This document shows, piece after piece, positions 36,731 through 45,689 of a stretch of 64,000 nucleotides of DNA (its first letter is position 1; every line of letters starts with the position of its first letter). A program made the position numbers and the translations under genes. The notes beneath the pieces are model-generated. The model saw only the letters and a program-made list of their open reading frames with translations, was not told the origin of the DNA and ran no database searches. Origin of the DNA: Flexivirga caeni (GTDB taxonomy: Bacteria > Actinomycetota > Actinomycetes > Actinomycetales > Dermatophilaceae); contig NZ_RJJQ01000003.1 of assembly GCF_003724155.1 (NCBI RefSeq), positions 1-64,000 of the forward strand, in the 5' to 3' direction.

Positions 36731-36986
36731 CCACCTTGCATGTGGGCACTGGCGAGCATCTGGAGGCACAGTAGGTGAAGTGGCACGCGGCTCTTGGCCG
36801 CGAGCGAATGTCGTGTGCAGAGCGTGCACGGCCGCGGACGTCACAGCCGGTTTGGGTGGCGGCGTTTGATGTGAGTCCTCAGCTCACTGACGTTGCGACG
36901 ATGAGGTGGTGGTCGAGCCGATGACTTGGCGCCAGGGGATGTGATCCGTGAGACGCAGGCATTGACAGCCAACGGAAACGGTGACG

Positions 36987-38045
36987 TCAACCGCGGCCAG
37001 CCCGTGTGAAGAGGCTCTCGGGATTCGCTGTTAATAGCCTGGCGACGACCCGGGCATCAACTCCTTCGGCCTTCAGCATCCTGGTGAATATCGTTGGCAC
37101 AAACGAATATCCGTTGCCACCAAATCGTGTCAGCATGCTCTTGAGGAAGACATCATGTGAGAGGAGCAGCTGGGAGTCCAAGCCCTCCTCGATGAGCCGG
37201 GCAACAACCTGCGCTGTGTCGACAGCACTCGGTGCTCGGCCTTCGCCCGGAAAGTTACATTGCATGCCAATCATGTCGAACTCGAGCCAGACACCTCGTG
37301 CGGCAAGCTCGGTCTGGTAGCTGTGATCGACTCCGGACGGGTCCATGTGACACAGGACCACAGCTGCGGGATCGACTCCCTCAGCGATCACGGTATCGAC
37401 AATCTCATGGCCGCGTCGCTGCCATCCGGGCAGATGGATGAGCAAAGGGAGGCCGCTTTCGCACTGCGCTCGGCACGCTGCGATCAGCGTGACGTGCTCG
37501 GACACGGTGAAGCTCGGACCGACCCCGATCTCGCCGATGATGCCAGGGCGGACACGAGTCCCGTCGGCTAGAGGAACTCCACCGATGATCTCTCGGACGA
37601 GCTCTTGTGCGAGATGGTCCGGATTGCGGTCCTTGTAGGAGTCGTCGTTGCCGTGCGCGAGCGACCAGCCGCTTCCCATAATGACGTTCACACCGGTGCG
37701 CTGGGCGACCCGGACTAGCGCAGCCGGATTCCGTGCGACACCGGTCGTGTTCTCGACCAAAGTCATTCCCCCGGTCGCGCCAAACAGCACGAGCTCATCA
37801 CACGCGGCGTCCTCGTCGTCCAACTGGCAGTTGTCCATGCTGCAGTAGGCATCCTCACGGAGCAGCCATGCATTGCTCGCGCTGACCGGTTCGTTGGCAA
37901 TTGCGGCGGCGAGAGGGGTGGCGGCGGGGTGCCACGCTTCCCGGAGGTCGGTGAAGAGGTGCTCGTGGGTCAGCGTCATACCGAGCTCGGACACCGGAAT
38001 TGGTCCATGGACCGTTTGAGCTGTTGGTTGGATGGGAGAGTTCAT
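36987..38045 (-). CDS. Phosphotriesterase-family amidohydrolase (probable lactonase)
   Basis: 352 residues. It has the binuclear-metal set of the PTE family: MTLTHEHLF (HxH), GIIGEIGVG with a Glu bridging position in place of carbamylated Lys, LIHLPGW (His), LCHMDPSG (His) and LSHDVFLKS (Asp). PTE-like enzymes with a Glu at the bridging site include lactonases of phosphorylated sugars. Start is ATG 38043-38045, 9 bp after the TenA-like gene, so the two share a transcript. In this setting it may open a sugar lactone, but the substrate is unknown. Confidence 0.85.
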   Translation of the reverse strand: MNSPIQPTAQTVHGPIPVSELGMTLTHEHLFTDLREAWHPAATPLAAAIANEPVSASNAWLLREDAYCSMDNCQLDDEDAACDELVLFGATGGMTLVENTTGVARNPAALVRVAQRTGVNVIMGSGWSLAHGNDDSYKDRNPDHLAQELVREIIGGVPLADGTRVRPGIIGEIGVGPSFTVSEHVTLIAACRAQCESGLPLLIHLPGWQRRGHEIVDTVIAEGVDPAAVVLCHMDPSGVDHSYQTELAARGVWLEFDMIGMQCNFPGEGRAPSAVDTAQVVARLIEEGLDSQLLLSHDVFLKSMLTRFGGNGYSFVPTIFTRMLKAEGVDARVVARLLTANPESLFTRAGRG

Positions 38046-38054
38046 GGTCGGCGA

Positions 38055-38732
38055 TCAACTCTTCGTAAGGATGTAGGCGCTGTCGTGGAAGATGACTTCG
38101 AGATCGAGCACTCGTGCGGCGCAGGCTCCGAGCTCGGCGATAGCCGAGTCCGGCAGATCCAAGGCTTCGAGTCCGGAGGTCAATTCTGCGATCTCATCGG
38201 TGAACGGAGGTGACACGTGCAACTCGATCCAATCCGTCAACACGGGATTCCGCGTTGCAGCAACTCGCGCCGCGACGGCGCACCACGTTGCGTAAAGCTC
38301 CTCGGCCGTGAGGATCACTGTCAGGATCTGTGCATAGTCACCGGCCTGCGCGACGCTGAGGACATGACGTGACAGTTGTCTGGCCAGATCCCATGCGGGC
38401 GCCGACACTTCTGGCTTTGCTTCGAGATGCTCAATCGCGTCACGCAGACGAGGGCCCTGGGAGTCCAGCAGGGAATTCAGCGCTCGCCGATGGACATCCA
38501 GCGCGCGTGTGGTCGGCGAAGTGGCGGCCGCAGCAGCCCGCAGGCGCGCGGACGTCTCCACGAAGTCACGTTCGATCTGCAGGTAACGTCCGAGCACATC
38601 GTCGCTGACCCCACCGTGTGTAGCTTCGCGAATGAAACGAGCATTGGTGGAGCGCGCCCAGGAAGGCCCGGCCGCACGCAGCACTCTGAGTAAGGTTTCG
38701 CTGGTTGTGTGCGGGGCGTACGAAGCGCTCAT
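38055..38732 (-). CDS. TenA/THI-4 family protein
   Basis: 225 residues from ATG 38730-38732. The all-helical TenA fold is suggested by ARFIREATHGGVSDDVLGRY, LQIERDFVETSARLRAAAA, LTAEELYATWCAVAARVAA and VLTDWIELHVSPPFTDEIAE. TenA enzymes hydrolyse aminopyrimidines from degraded thiamin; TenA_E forms lack the catalytic Cys. The position of a Cys (YATWCAV) does not clearly match thiaminase II, so the activity is uncertain. Divergent from the M20 hydrolase with only 20 bp between starts and followed by the PTE-like gene. Confidence 0.75.
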   Translation of the reverse strand: MSASYAPHTTSETLLRVLRAAGPSWARSTNARFIREATHGGVSDDVLGRYLQIERDFVETSARLRAAAAATSPTTRALDVHRRALNSLLDSQGPRLRDAIEHLEAKPEVSAPAWDLARQLSRHVLSVAQAGDYAQILTVILTAEELYATWCAVAARVAATRNPVLTDWIELHVSPPFTDEIAELTSGLEALDLPDSAIAELGACAARVLDLEVIFHDSAYILTKS

Positions 38733-38752
38733 GACTCGAAAGGGTGACGAAG

Positions 38753-39934
38753 GTGAGTGACGCGAGTGTCTGTATCGATGTCAACGAGGTGGTCGATCTC
38801 ACGAGCCGTCTGGTCCAGGTGGCCAGCGAGAATCCTCCCGGGAATGAGGGCGCAGCTGCTGAGGCGTTCGCCGCGACAGCGCGCTCCTGGGGGCTGGAGG
38901 CTCGACTGGACCGGGTTGGGAAGGATCGTGCGAACGTCCTCGTGACCTCTGAGCGACGGGCTGGGGAGGAAGCGAGCGTCGGACCGTTGTTGTATTGCGG
39001 TCACCTCGACACGGTGCCAGCCGGTGACTCCGGATGGGACCATGACCCGTTCGGTGGGTCGGTGTCCGACGGACGGGTGTTCGGCCGCGGCACGGTGGAC
39101 ATGAAGGGCGGGCTCGCGGCGATGCTCGGTGGACTTGCTGCGCTGCAGACTGCCGATCCGGAGTTGGCCTCGCAGGTCACGCTGGGCGCCGTGGTGGGCG
39201 AGGAGGTCGACTGCGCAGGTTCGACGGCGTTCGTTGCGGCTCATGATCTGTCGGCATGCCGCTGGCTGGTAATCGCCGAGCCCACCAATCTGGACTTGGT
39301 TGTCGCGCAGAAAGGTGCGTTGCATCTGAAAGTGACCTTCACCGGCCGGTCCGCGCACGGAGCTCACCCGGAGAATGGCGTGAACGCCGTTCAGCACTTG
39401 GCGCAGTTGGTTGTCGATCTGCAGGTTTTGCAGTTCAACGTGGCGGACGATCCGTGGCTGGGCAGACCGACCCTGAGCGCGAACGTCATAACCGGTGGTG
39501 CCGCCACGAACGTCGTCCCCGGCATTTGCTCGGTGGTGCTTGACCTGCGCACGGTGCCCAGCCAGGATCACTTGATCACGCTGGCACTCATCGAGGAGGC
39601 TTGCGCGCGCCTCACTCGGGACGTGGACGGTCTGACACACCAAGTTGAGGTGCTCAACAACCGGCCCTCTACGGCCACCGAGCCGGACGATGCGCTTATC
39701 ACCGCGGCACAGCGGACCGTTCGGAGAGTGCTCGGCACCGACCGAACTGTCCGGGGGGTCTCGTTCTACAGCGACGCGTCGGTGCTCCAGCCCGCGATGG
39801 AAGGCATTCCCACCCTTCTCTTCGGTCCCGGTGAGACGGCAGCGATGCATCAGGTGAACGAGAGCGTGGCGATTACCGACCTCGCCGCGGCGACCCGTTT
39901 CTTCGCAACGTTGCCATCGGAGCTGATCAGGTAG
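38753..39934 (+). CDS. M20 family metallohydrolase (ArgE/DapE/YlmB-like)
   Basis: 393 residues from GTG 38753, with AAAGGG ~8 nt upstream; GTG 38744 is an alternative. Metal ligands are in place: YCGHLDTVPAGD (His), GRGTVDMKGGLAAML (Asp), GEEVDCAGS (Glu), IAEPTNLDLV and MHQVNES near the C-terminus (His). The dimerisation lid starts HLKVTFTGRSAHGAHPENGV. M20 enzymes remove acyl groups from amines. In Bacillus, YlmB of this family acts just before TenA in pyrimidine salvage, so the divergent TenA-like neighbour is suggestive. Confidence 0.88.
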   Translation: MSDASVCIDVNEVVDLTSRLVQVASENPPGNEGAAAEAFAATARSWGLEARLDRVGKDRANVLVTSERRAGEEASVGPLLYCGHLDTVPAGDSGWDHDPFGGSVSDGRVFGRGTVDMKGGLAAMLGGLAALQTADPELASQVTLGAVVGEEVDCAGSTAFVAAHDLSACRWLVIAEPTNLDLVVAQKGALHLKVTFTGRSAHGAHPENGVNAVQHLAQLVVDLQVLQFNVADDPWLGRPTLSANVITGGAATNVVPGICSVVLDLRTVPSQDHLITLALIEEACARLTRDVDGLTHQVEVLNNRPSTATEPDDALITAAQRTVRRVLGTDRTVRGVSFYSDASVLQPAMEGIPTLLFGPGETAAMHQVNESVAITDLAAATRFFATLPSELIR

Positions 39935-39945
39935 GCGCCTTTCGG

Positions 39946-40806
39946 TCATCGGGCACCTCTCCGGGTCACCGACAGACTGGCTGCTTCACTCGCGGAGACG
40001 ATAGAACACGTCATGTCGTAGCCTCGCGCGCGGGCGGCTGCGAAGGTGCCACAGAAAACGTCTCCGGCTCCTGTGGTGTCCACCACGGCAACTTTCGATG
40101 CGGCGAACCGGTGCGTCTCTCCATCCAGTATGGCGAGGGTGCCTTCGCCGCCAAGCGTAATGATCACGTCCCGGTCTGTGAGGCTCGCCAGGTGCCGGGC
40201 CGCGTGCTCGGCGTCGACGATTCCGGCTATTTGCGTTGCCTCGTGACGGTTGCACACCACAATTGGCTGTAACTGCAGGATTTCGCGAGCGAACCCCTCG
40301 ACGGGAGATGGGTTGAGGATCAACTCCGACCCCGCTCGGCGACCGCGACTCAGAGCTGTCATGCTGCCGCTGATGGGAATCTCGAAGCCGGTTACGACCA
40401 CATCAGCCGTACTGGGAGCCAGCGCATCCAGGCGAGCCTGCACGAAAGGCCCGTCAACCAAGTCGTTCGCCCCCGGCGAGATGACGATGTGATTCTCACC
40501 AAGAGAATCGACAGTCACGACGGCCGTGCCTGGCTGAGCTCCGGCGATTACGGCTAGCGCCGAGATGTCCACGCCTTCGCGAGCCAGGTCGTTCTGCATT
40601 CGCCTGCTGATCGGATCACCTCCTACTGCACCGACGAAACAGGTGTCCGCGCCATAGCGCCGCGCGGCAATGGCTTGGTTGCCGCCCTTTCCGCCGCTTG
40701 TCCTGAGGCCCTCGGACGCGCGGATCGTTTCGCCGGCACCGGGTAGAGCCGGTGTGCGGAGCACAAGATCGTCGTTCAGGGAGCCGACGACGACGACTCG
40801 GCCCAT
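39946..40806 (-). CDS. PfkB family sugar kinase (ribokinase-like)
   Basis: 286 residues if read from ATG 40804-40806 (MGRVVVVGSLNDDLVLRTPA); a start at 40848 would add 14 non-conserved residues. TSGGKGGNQAIAARRYGADT is the N-terminal PfkB signature and VVDTTGAGDVFCGTFAAARA the catalytic C-terminal one, with Asp in GAGD as base. GGDPISRRMQNDL and VVTLDSLGEN-like VVTVDSLGENHIV match ribokinases. It would phosphorylate the imported sugar. Last gene of the lacI-headed operon, convergent with the M20 gene 11 bp away. Confidence 0.9.
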   Translation of the reverse strand: MGRVVVVGSLNDDLVLRTPALPGAGETIRASEGLRTSGGKGGNQAIAARRYGADTCFVGAVGGDPISRRMQNDLAREGVDISALAVIAGAQPGTAVVTVDSLGENHIVISPGANDLVDGPFVQARLDALAPSTADVVVTGFEIPISGSMTALSRGRRAGSELILNPSPVEGFAREILQLQPIVVCNRHEATQIAGIVDAEHAARHLASLTDRDVIITLGGEGTLAILDGETHRFAASKVAVVDTTGAGDVFCGTFAAARARGYDMTCSIVSASEAASLSVTRRGAR

Positions 40807-40857
40807 TTCACGACGTCCGGTCGAAGGACGCCAGTTGGCCGCCATCAATGGACGCCA

Positions 40858-41613
40858 TCAGTTGCTCCGGCTGAGCCACGTCACTGCTCCACGCCATAGG
40901 TTCCGGAAGCCCGCCCAGCTGGTGAATGTGTCCGGGCACCAGTGCGGCCCCATATCCGAGGCCCACGCCAGGCTCCGTCCTTGTCCTGCTTCCATGACGG
41001 TCAACAACGGGTCGCCGTTCAGAGTACACACAATGTCAGCGCCCGGCCGTGGCCGAAACCTGTTGTAGCCCAGGAGGATCGGCCAGTCTGGCGGCATACC
41101 ATCCACGATTTCGTGCCCCGCCTCGACTACCGGGGTCGCCCCGGCCGGCACCTCGACGCAATCATCCCGCTCCTGCAGCACGGCGGGCAACACGTCGGCG
41201 AGCGCACTAGTCCCGTAGCGGGCCGCGCCGTCGAGGCCCTGGAAACTCAGGTAGCCACCGACCATGGCGAACCCTCCGCCGCCCTTCACCCAGTCCCGCA
41301 GGAGCTCCAGTCGATCAACCGTGGGTTTGCCGGAGAGCCAGGTGTCCGGGTGGAGTAGAAAGCTCCTGCTGCCGATGTCGGACAGGACGATAACATCGTA
41401 CGCCGACAACGCGTCAGCGGACGCCGGGAAATCCTTTGGTACGTCGTGTCCCATCAGGTGATCGACAGTGCAGAAGCCGTCGTCGGTGAGAACCTTGATG
41501 AACGCTTCGGCACCCGACTCGAGGGAACTTGTCGTGAACGAGTCCACGCCCTTGATATGAGTTGCCTGTGTGATCCAAGTTTCGCCGGCGAGAAGTACCT
41601 TAGGATTGTTCAC
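40858..41613 (-). CDS. GATase1-like (DUF1355-type) cytoplasmic protein
   Basis: GTG 41611-41613 follows GAGGCG by 8 nt; the frame extends upstream but without a better start. 251 residues. FVNNPKVLLAGETWITQATH opens a class-I glutamine-amidotransferase-like fold, YDVIVLSDIGSRSFLL and LRDWVKGGGGFAMVGGYLSF continue it, and the tail LAWASDMGPHWCPDTFTSWA fits the putative GATase1-like family PF07090. The nucleophilic elbow Cys is not evident (GGYLSF), so it probably lacks amidotransferase activity. Members often occur in sugar catabolic operons, function unknown. Confidence 0.75.
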   Translation of the reverse strand: MNNPKVLLAGETWITQATHIKGVDSFTTSSLESGAEAFIKVLTDDGFCTVDHLMGHDVPKDFPASADALSAYDVIVLSDIGSRSFLLHPDTWLSGKPTVDRLELLRDWVKGGGGFAMVGGYLSFQGLDGAARYGTSALADVLPAVLQERDDCVEVPAGATPVVEAGHEIVDGMPPDWPILLGYNRFRPRPGADIVCTLNGDPLLTVMEAGQGRSLAWASDMGPHWCPDTFTSWAGFRNLWRGAVTWLSRSN

Positions 41614-41677
41614 AAATATCGCCTCTATCGACAGGAGATCAGGGTTTTTATGGTGGTGTAGGTGGATATTGAGAGCG

Positions 41678-42739
41678 CTATCTGGTGGCGAGCGTCCCAA
41701 GCTTGAGCCGGCCGAAGACCCTGCTGTTGAGTAGGACCGCGCCGAGGACGATTGCGCCCTCTACGATCGGCACCCAATACGAGTTTACGTGGACCAGGAT
41801 GAGGCCGTTTTCGATGACTTCCAGGGTGCAGACACCGAAAACGGTCCCGGTGATCGTGGCCCTTCCGCCAAAGAGGCTGGTGCCGCCGAGCACGACGCCT
41901 GCGATGACGAGAAGCTCGAAGTTTTGCACCAATTCCGCCGATCCGGCTCCGATACGTGCCGTCTCCAGCAGCCCCGCCGCGGCGGCGCTCAATCCCGAGA
42001 TCAGATATACGCACAGGATGACCTGTCGAGTATTGACGCCTGACCGTCGGACCGCTTCCTCGTTCGAGCCGATTCCGAGCATGTGTTTGCCGAACCGTAG
42101 TCGGTTGAGTGTGTACCACCCTGCCCAGATTGCCGCTATCTCAACGAAAACCTGATACGGGATCGGACCTGCGCTCCCTTGTCCGAGATTGATAAGCCAT
42201 TCGGGTCTGGTCACCTGATAAGACTCACCCTGGGCCACTAGATTGGCGAGACCGGTCAGTGCGACGAGACCTGCAAGCGTGACTATGAAGGCCGGGAGTT
42301 TTTGGTAGGCCGTGAAGTAACCGTTCATTGCACCGATAGCGGCGCCGATCAGTAGCACGGCGATGATGGCGCCGGTGCCGCCGAGGCCATGATCCATCAG
42401 GGGCACCAGGGCGGCACTGGCCAAGGTGAGTACCGATCCGATGGACAAATCGATACCGGCAACGGCTAGCACCATAGTCATACCGACGCCAGCGACGAGC
42501 GACGCGGCCATCTGCCGAGCCATGTTCACGATGTTGTCGCTCGTGAGGAACTGCGGGGCAGCAATGCTGAAGATGGTAAATATAACCACGAAAAGCACGA
42601 TGACGGCTGCGACATTGATGTTCTGTCTTATGATTCGCTGTGCTATTGCCACGGGGGTTTCGCGCAATACTCTGGATATATTTTTGGACGAAGGATCTTG
42701 TGCTGCATGTGCGTTTTCGGGCCGTTTAGCGTCGTTCAT
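41678..42739 (-). CDS. Ribose/xylose-type ABC permease (RbsC-like)
   Basis: 353 residues. About eight to ten transmembrane segments, with INVAAVIVLFVVIFTIFSIA first. GVGMTMVLAVAGIDLSIGSV is the hallmark BPD_transp_2 loop and ISGLSAAAAGLLETARIGAG then GVVLGGTSLFGGRATITGTV follow. This is the membrane part of a CUT2-type pentose or hexose importer. It follows the ATPase gene by 3 bp and precedes the GATase-like gene by 64 bp. Confidence 0.93.
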   Translation of the reverse strand: MNDAKRPENAHAAQDPSSKNISRVLRETPVAIAQRIIRQNINVAAVIVLFVVIFTIFSIAAPQFLTSDNIVNMARQMAASLVAGVGMTMVLAVAGIDLSIGSVLTLASAALVPLMDHGLGGTGAIIAVLLIGAAIGAMNGYFTAYQKLPAFIVTLAGLVALTGLANLVAQGESYQVTRPEWLINLGQGSAGPIPYQVFVEIAAIWAGWYTLNRLRFGKHMLGIGSNEEAVRRSGVNTRQVILCVYLISGLSAAAAGLLETARIGAGSAELVQNFELLVIAGVVLGGTSLFGGRATITGTVFGVCTLEVIENGLILVHVNSYWVPIVEGAIVLGAVLLNSRVFGRLKLGTLATR

Positions 42740-42742
42740 TTT

Positions 42743-43498
42743 TCAGTCCTCTGTGATTGCGCTGGCGATCTTCTCCAGAGTGGCCTCTGCTGCTGTAATC
42801 ACCCGCCGGACGGAGCCCTCGTACATGACCACGATCCGGTCGCACACAAGCAGTAGATCCTGGAGGCGATGTGTAACGAGAATGACGCCGACACCGTTTG
42901 CGGCGACGTCCTTGATTAGCTTGAGGACCATGTTGACCTCGCGCACGGCGAGAGCCGCTGTCGGCTCGTCGAGGAGCAGTAGCCGTGGCTCAAAAGTAAT
43001 CGCCCGGGCGATTGCAACGACCTGCCGTTGTCCGCCGGACAACGAGCCCACGGGCTCGTCCAGCGATGGCACCTTGACACCTAATTCCTTCAGATGCCGC
43101 TCTGTCTCCCTGCGGAGTTTGCTGCGATCTATCCGCCCGAGCGGGCCTCGGGTCGGCTCGCGTCCGAGGAAGAGGTTAGAGGGGACATCCAGGTCGTTGC
43201 AGAGCGCGAGATCCTGATAGACCGTCTCGATGCCCGCAACTCGAGCGTCGCCTGGACTACGGAAGTCGACCAGTTCGCCATCCACCCGAGTGCTGCCGGA
43301 GTCGGGTAGAACTGCTCCCGCGATCACCTTGGTGAGGGTCGACTTGCCGGCACCATTGTCGCCTACGAGTCCGATCACCTCGCCCTTGCCCACTTCGAGC
43401 GATACCCCTTTAAGAGAGCGGATGGCGCCGAACGACTTTGCAATGTCATTCAGTTCGAGGATGTTCTGCCGCGCGTCGCGCGCTTGTGTCTCAGACAT
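42743..43498 (-). CDS. Sugar ABC ATPase, single nucleotide-binding domain
   Basis: 251 residues. Walker A GDNGAGKST, signature SLSGGQRQVVAIARAI, Walker B LLLLDEPTAAL and the H-loop VILVTHRL are intact. CUT2 ATPases such as RbsA are usually ~500 residues with two fused domains; this protein has only one, so it likely dimerises, as in the FrcA/XylG-half type. It sits between the binding protein and the permease. Confidence 0.93.
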   Translation of the reverse strand: MSETQARDARQNILELNDIAKSFGAIRSLKGVSLEVGKGEVIGLVGDNGAGKSTLTKVIAGAVLPDSGSTRVDGELVDFRSPGDARVAGIETVYQDLALCNDLDVPSNLFLGREPTRGPLGRIDRSKLRRETERHLKELGVKVPSLDEPVGSLSGGQRQVVAIARAITFEPRLLLLDEPTAALAVREVNMVLKLIKDVAANGVGVILVTHRLQDLLLVCDRIVVMYEGSVRRVITAAEATLEKIASAITED

Positions 43499-43531
43499 GT
43501 GGTGCTCACTCCCACGGTATGTTCGGGGATG

Positions 43532-44545
43532 TCAGTAGGGGGTGACCGATCCGACGTTCCTTTTGGTGATGACTGTGGCCGGTGCCGTGACATTCTTCGG
43601 AGCCTGCTGGCCCTCGATCAACTTCACGGCGGCTTCGACGGCCTCAACCCCCTCCTGGTAGGGGTTTTGTTGTATGGCGGCAACCTCCGCTCCGCTCTTG
43701 ATCGCAGCGATTCCTGCCGGATCGAGGTCCCAGCCGAAGAGCGCTGCTTTGCTCTTCGCCTGTTTGAGTGCGGAGATTGCGCCGATGTTGGCCGGTTCGC
43801 CGGTGTCGTACACGACCGTCATGCTCGGTTGTGCGGTGACAAGGTTCTGGGCCGCAGTCTGGGCGGTCGACTCGACGTTCTGGCCGTCGACCGTCTGCAC
43901 GATAGAGCCGCCACACGCCTTCGCCGTATTCACGAAACCCTTTTGCCGCTGGATCTGGATTGGTGAATTGAGAGCGGCGACTACACCGATCTTTCCCTTA
44001 CCCTGCGGCAGGTTCGTCTTGGCCCATGTGCAGTAGTAGTCGCCGAGCTGTTTGCCAGCCGCCTCGTTGTCGACGCCAATCTGAGTGTCGACAGCAGGTG
44101 AATCCAGGATGGAGTCGACTGCGACGATATGTGTGCCTTTTCCGTGAGCATATTTGATGGCGGAATAGACGCTCGGGCCGTTGATGGAGTCGACGATCTC
44201 CGCTTTGATGCCCTGGTTCGCGTAATCTTCTACGGCGGTATTCTGCTTGGAGACTGCGTTGTCAGGGTTGTTGATGATGAGGCTGACCCCGAGCTTCTTC
44301 GCTTCGGCTTGGGCGCCCTTGTTCATCTGAGTAAAGAACGCGGCAGTCTCATTGATGGTGACCAGCGCTACAGTCGTCTTCGATGACTTCTTGCCGCCGC
44401 CGGAGGTCGTACTTCCGGACGAGCCACCACTGGAGCATGCCGCGACAGCCAGCGATGCCACGGAGGCGAGCGCGATGCTTGCTGTGGCACGCTTGATCAT
44501 AGTGGCTCGAACGCGACGTGTGGGGGTGGGAATGCTGTCATTCAT
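43532..44545 (-). CDS. Sugar ABC substrate-binding lipoprotein (RbsB-like)
   Basis: 337 residues from ATG 44543-44545, 9 nt after GGAAGG; MIKRAT at 44500 is an alternative start. Signal peptide IALASVASLAVAAC ends in a lipobox Cys, followed by a Ser/Gly spacer. The peripla_BP_4 domain includes VALVTINETAAFFTQMNKGA, LGVSLIINNPDNAVSKQNTA and GVVAALNSPIQIQRQKGFVN. It overlaps the end of the M28 peptidase gene by 8 nt. The imported sugar is presumably a pentose or a pentose-containing compound, but this is inference. Confidence 0.92.
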   Translation of the reverse strand: MNDSIPTPTRRVRATMIKRATASIALASVASLAVAACSSGGSSGSTTSGGGKKSSKTTVALVTINETAAFFTQMNKGAQAEAKKLGVSLIINNPDNAVSKQNTAVEDYANQGIKAEIVDSINGPSVYSAIKYAHGKGTHIVAVDSILDSPAVDTQIGVDNEAAGKQLGDYYCTWAKTNLPQGKGKIGVVAALNSPIQIQRQKGFVNTAKACGGSIVQTVDGQNVESTAQTAAQNLVTAQPSMTVVYDTGEPANIGAISALKQAKSKAALFGWDLDPAGIAAIKSGAEVAAIQQNPYQEGVEAVEAAVKLIEGQQAPKNVTAPATVITKRNVGSVTPY

Positions 44546-45689
44546 GGCTCTGGACCTTCCGTTGTTCAGAGTGATTCGACGATAGGAAAGTGCCGGGGAA
44601 TGAGAGGAACTCCTCGGCTAGTTCGGCGAGCAGGCGGCTCCCGAGCAACTTGGACTCCTCGTAGGTGTCCTGACTGGTATGCAGAATGTCAAGGTCATTG
44701 ACCGTGAACATCACTGCAGAGACTCCGGCCTCGATGAAGGCCGCATGGTCACTGGCGGGCGGGGCCGGTTGCCGGAACTCCGCCTGGTAGTTGCGCGCGT
44801 CGGTGATAGCGCGGACGTGATGCCTGACGATCTTTTCGTCAAGATTGCTGGAGAGCCACGCCTCGGCGATCCTGCCGCGTCCGCCGCCATCCAGAACTAT
44901 TGCCGCTGAAAGTCTTCCGAGGCGGGAAATGCCGCCGAGCCGCCGTACGAATGCCCGTGCGCCAGCAAGCCCTTCTTCCTCGCCGCTGGTGATGAGGATT
45001 TCGTATCCGGGGCTGGTGTTGGTGGCCGCCACCGATAGGGCTGCTGCGACGCCGGCCGCGTTGTCATACACGCCAGGTGTTTCCGGAACTGTGTCAATGT
45101 GGGCAACCACGATGGGGTGAATCTCGGAGCGCTCATCGCCGAGTGGATCGGCGTCTCCCCAGAAGGCACGCAGACAGCGACTTTGCGCCTCGAGCAGCGG
45201 CGTCGCGATCGTGACGCGGGCGGACGTGCCGGTGTCGATCCCGCGGTCCGTCGCATCGGAGCGTGACATCAAGACACTCGGTACGCCGTCGAACTCCGGC
45301 GGCAGATGCTGCTGTACTGCCGTTGGAAAGGGAGGCACGGCGATGATCGCGGTATCTCCATTCCTGGCCCGCACTCGCCAAACCTCGGTGTCATGCATGC
45401 CCCAGATGAGGCAGTTCGGTGCCTTCCGAAGCTGTCCGTCCACGCAGCCAGGTGCCGACTCGAGGAATGGCACGCAGTCGGTCGCAACGCCATCGATCAG
45501 CAATTCGGTGTCGGCACGCAGTTGAGGCGCAGGTGCGGAGAACGGCTCGCTCACGACGGTCATCCCGAGCGATGTCAACTCGTCTTCGATGTAGGAGAGT
45601 GCGGCGACATTTGCTTGACTGCCATGGGGTCGAGGACCTATGGCAGCCAAGCCTTTCAGGGTCGACTCCAGCAGCTCGCGGTCCATCAC
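44538..45689 (-). CDS. M28 family metallopeptidase/aminopeptidase
   Basis: 383 residues without signal peptide, hence cytoplasmic. The co-catalytic zinc site is complete: PIVVAHIDTVPETPGVYDNA (His and Asp), ITSGEEEGLAGA (Glu-Glu), VLDGGGRGR and PPASDHAAFIEAG (His). M28 enzymes remove N-terminal residues or hydrolyse amide bonds. It is the second gene of the operon, starting 4 nt inside lacI, and immediately precedes the sugar-binding protein. Its presence in a sugar-import operon suggests the imported compound contains an amide or peptide bond. Confidence 0.88.
   Translation of the reverse strand: MMDRELLESTLKGLAAIGPRPHGSQANVAALSYIEDELTSLGMTVVSEPFSAPAPQLRADTELLIDGVATDCVPFLESAPGCVDGQLRKAPNCLIWGMHDTEVWRVRARNGDTAIIAVPPFPTAVQQHLPPEFDGVPSVLMSRSDATDRGIDTGTSARVTIATPLLEAQSRCLRAFWGDADPLGDERSEIHPIVVAHIDTVPETPGVYDNAAGVAAALSVAATNTSPGYEILITSGEEEGLAGARAFVRRLGGISRLGRLSAAIVLDGGGRGRIAEAWLSSNLDEKIVRHHVRAITDARNYQAEFRQPAPPASDHAAFIEAGVSAVMFTVNDLDILHTSQDTYEESKLLGSRLLAELAEEFLSFPGTFLSSNHSEQRKVQSHE

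Larger units (their letters stand above)
36542..36986. other. Gene-free junction between core region and catabolic island
   Basis: These 445 bases hold no gene I can support. They contain a dispersed repeat copy (36624-36666) and a short gadB-like remnant (36692-36730). From 36731 to 36986 nothing recognisable is seen. The stretch marks the border where base composition falls toward the island at 37-46.7 kb. Confidence 0.5.
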
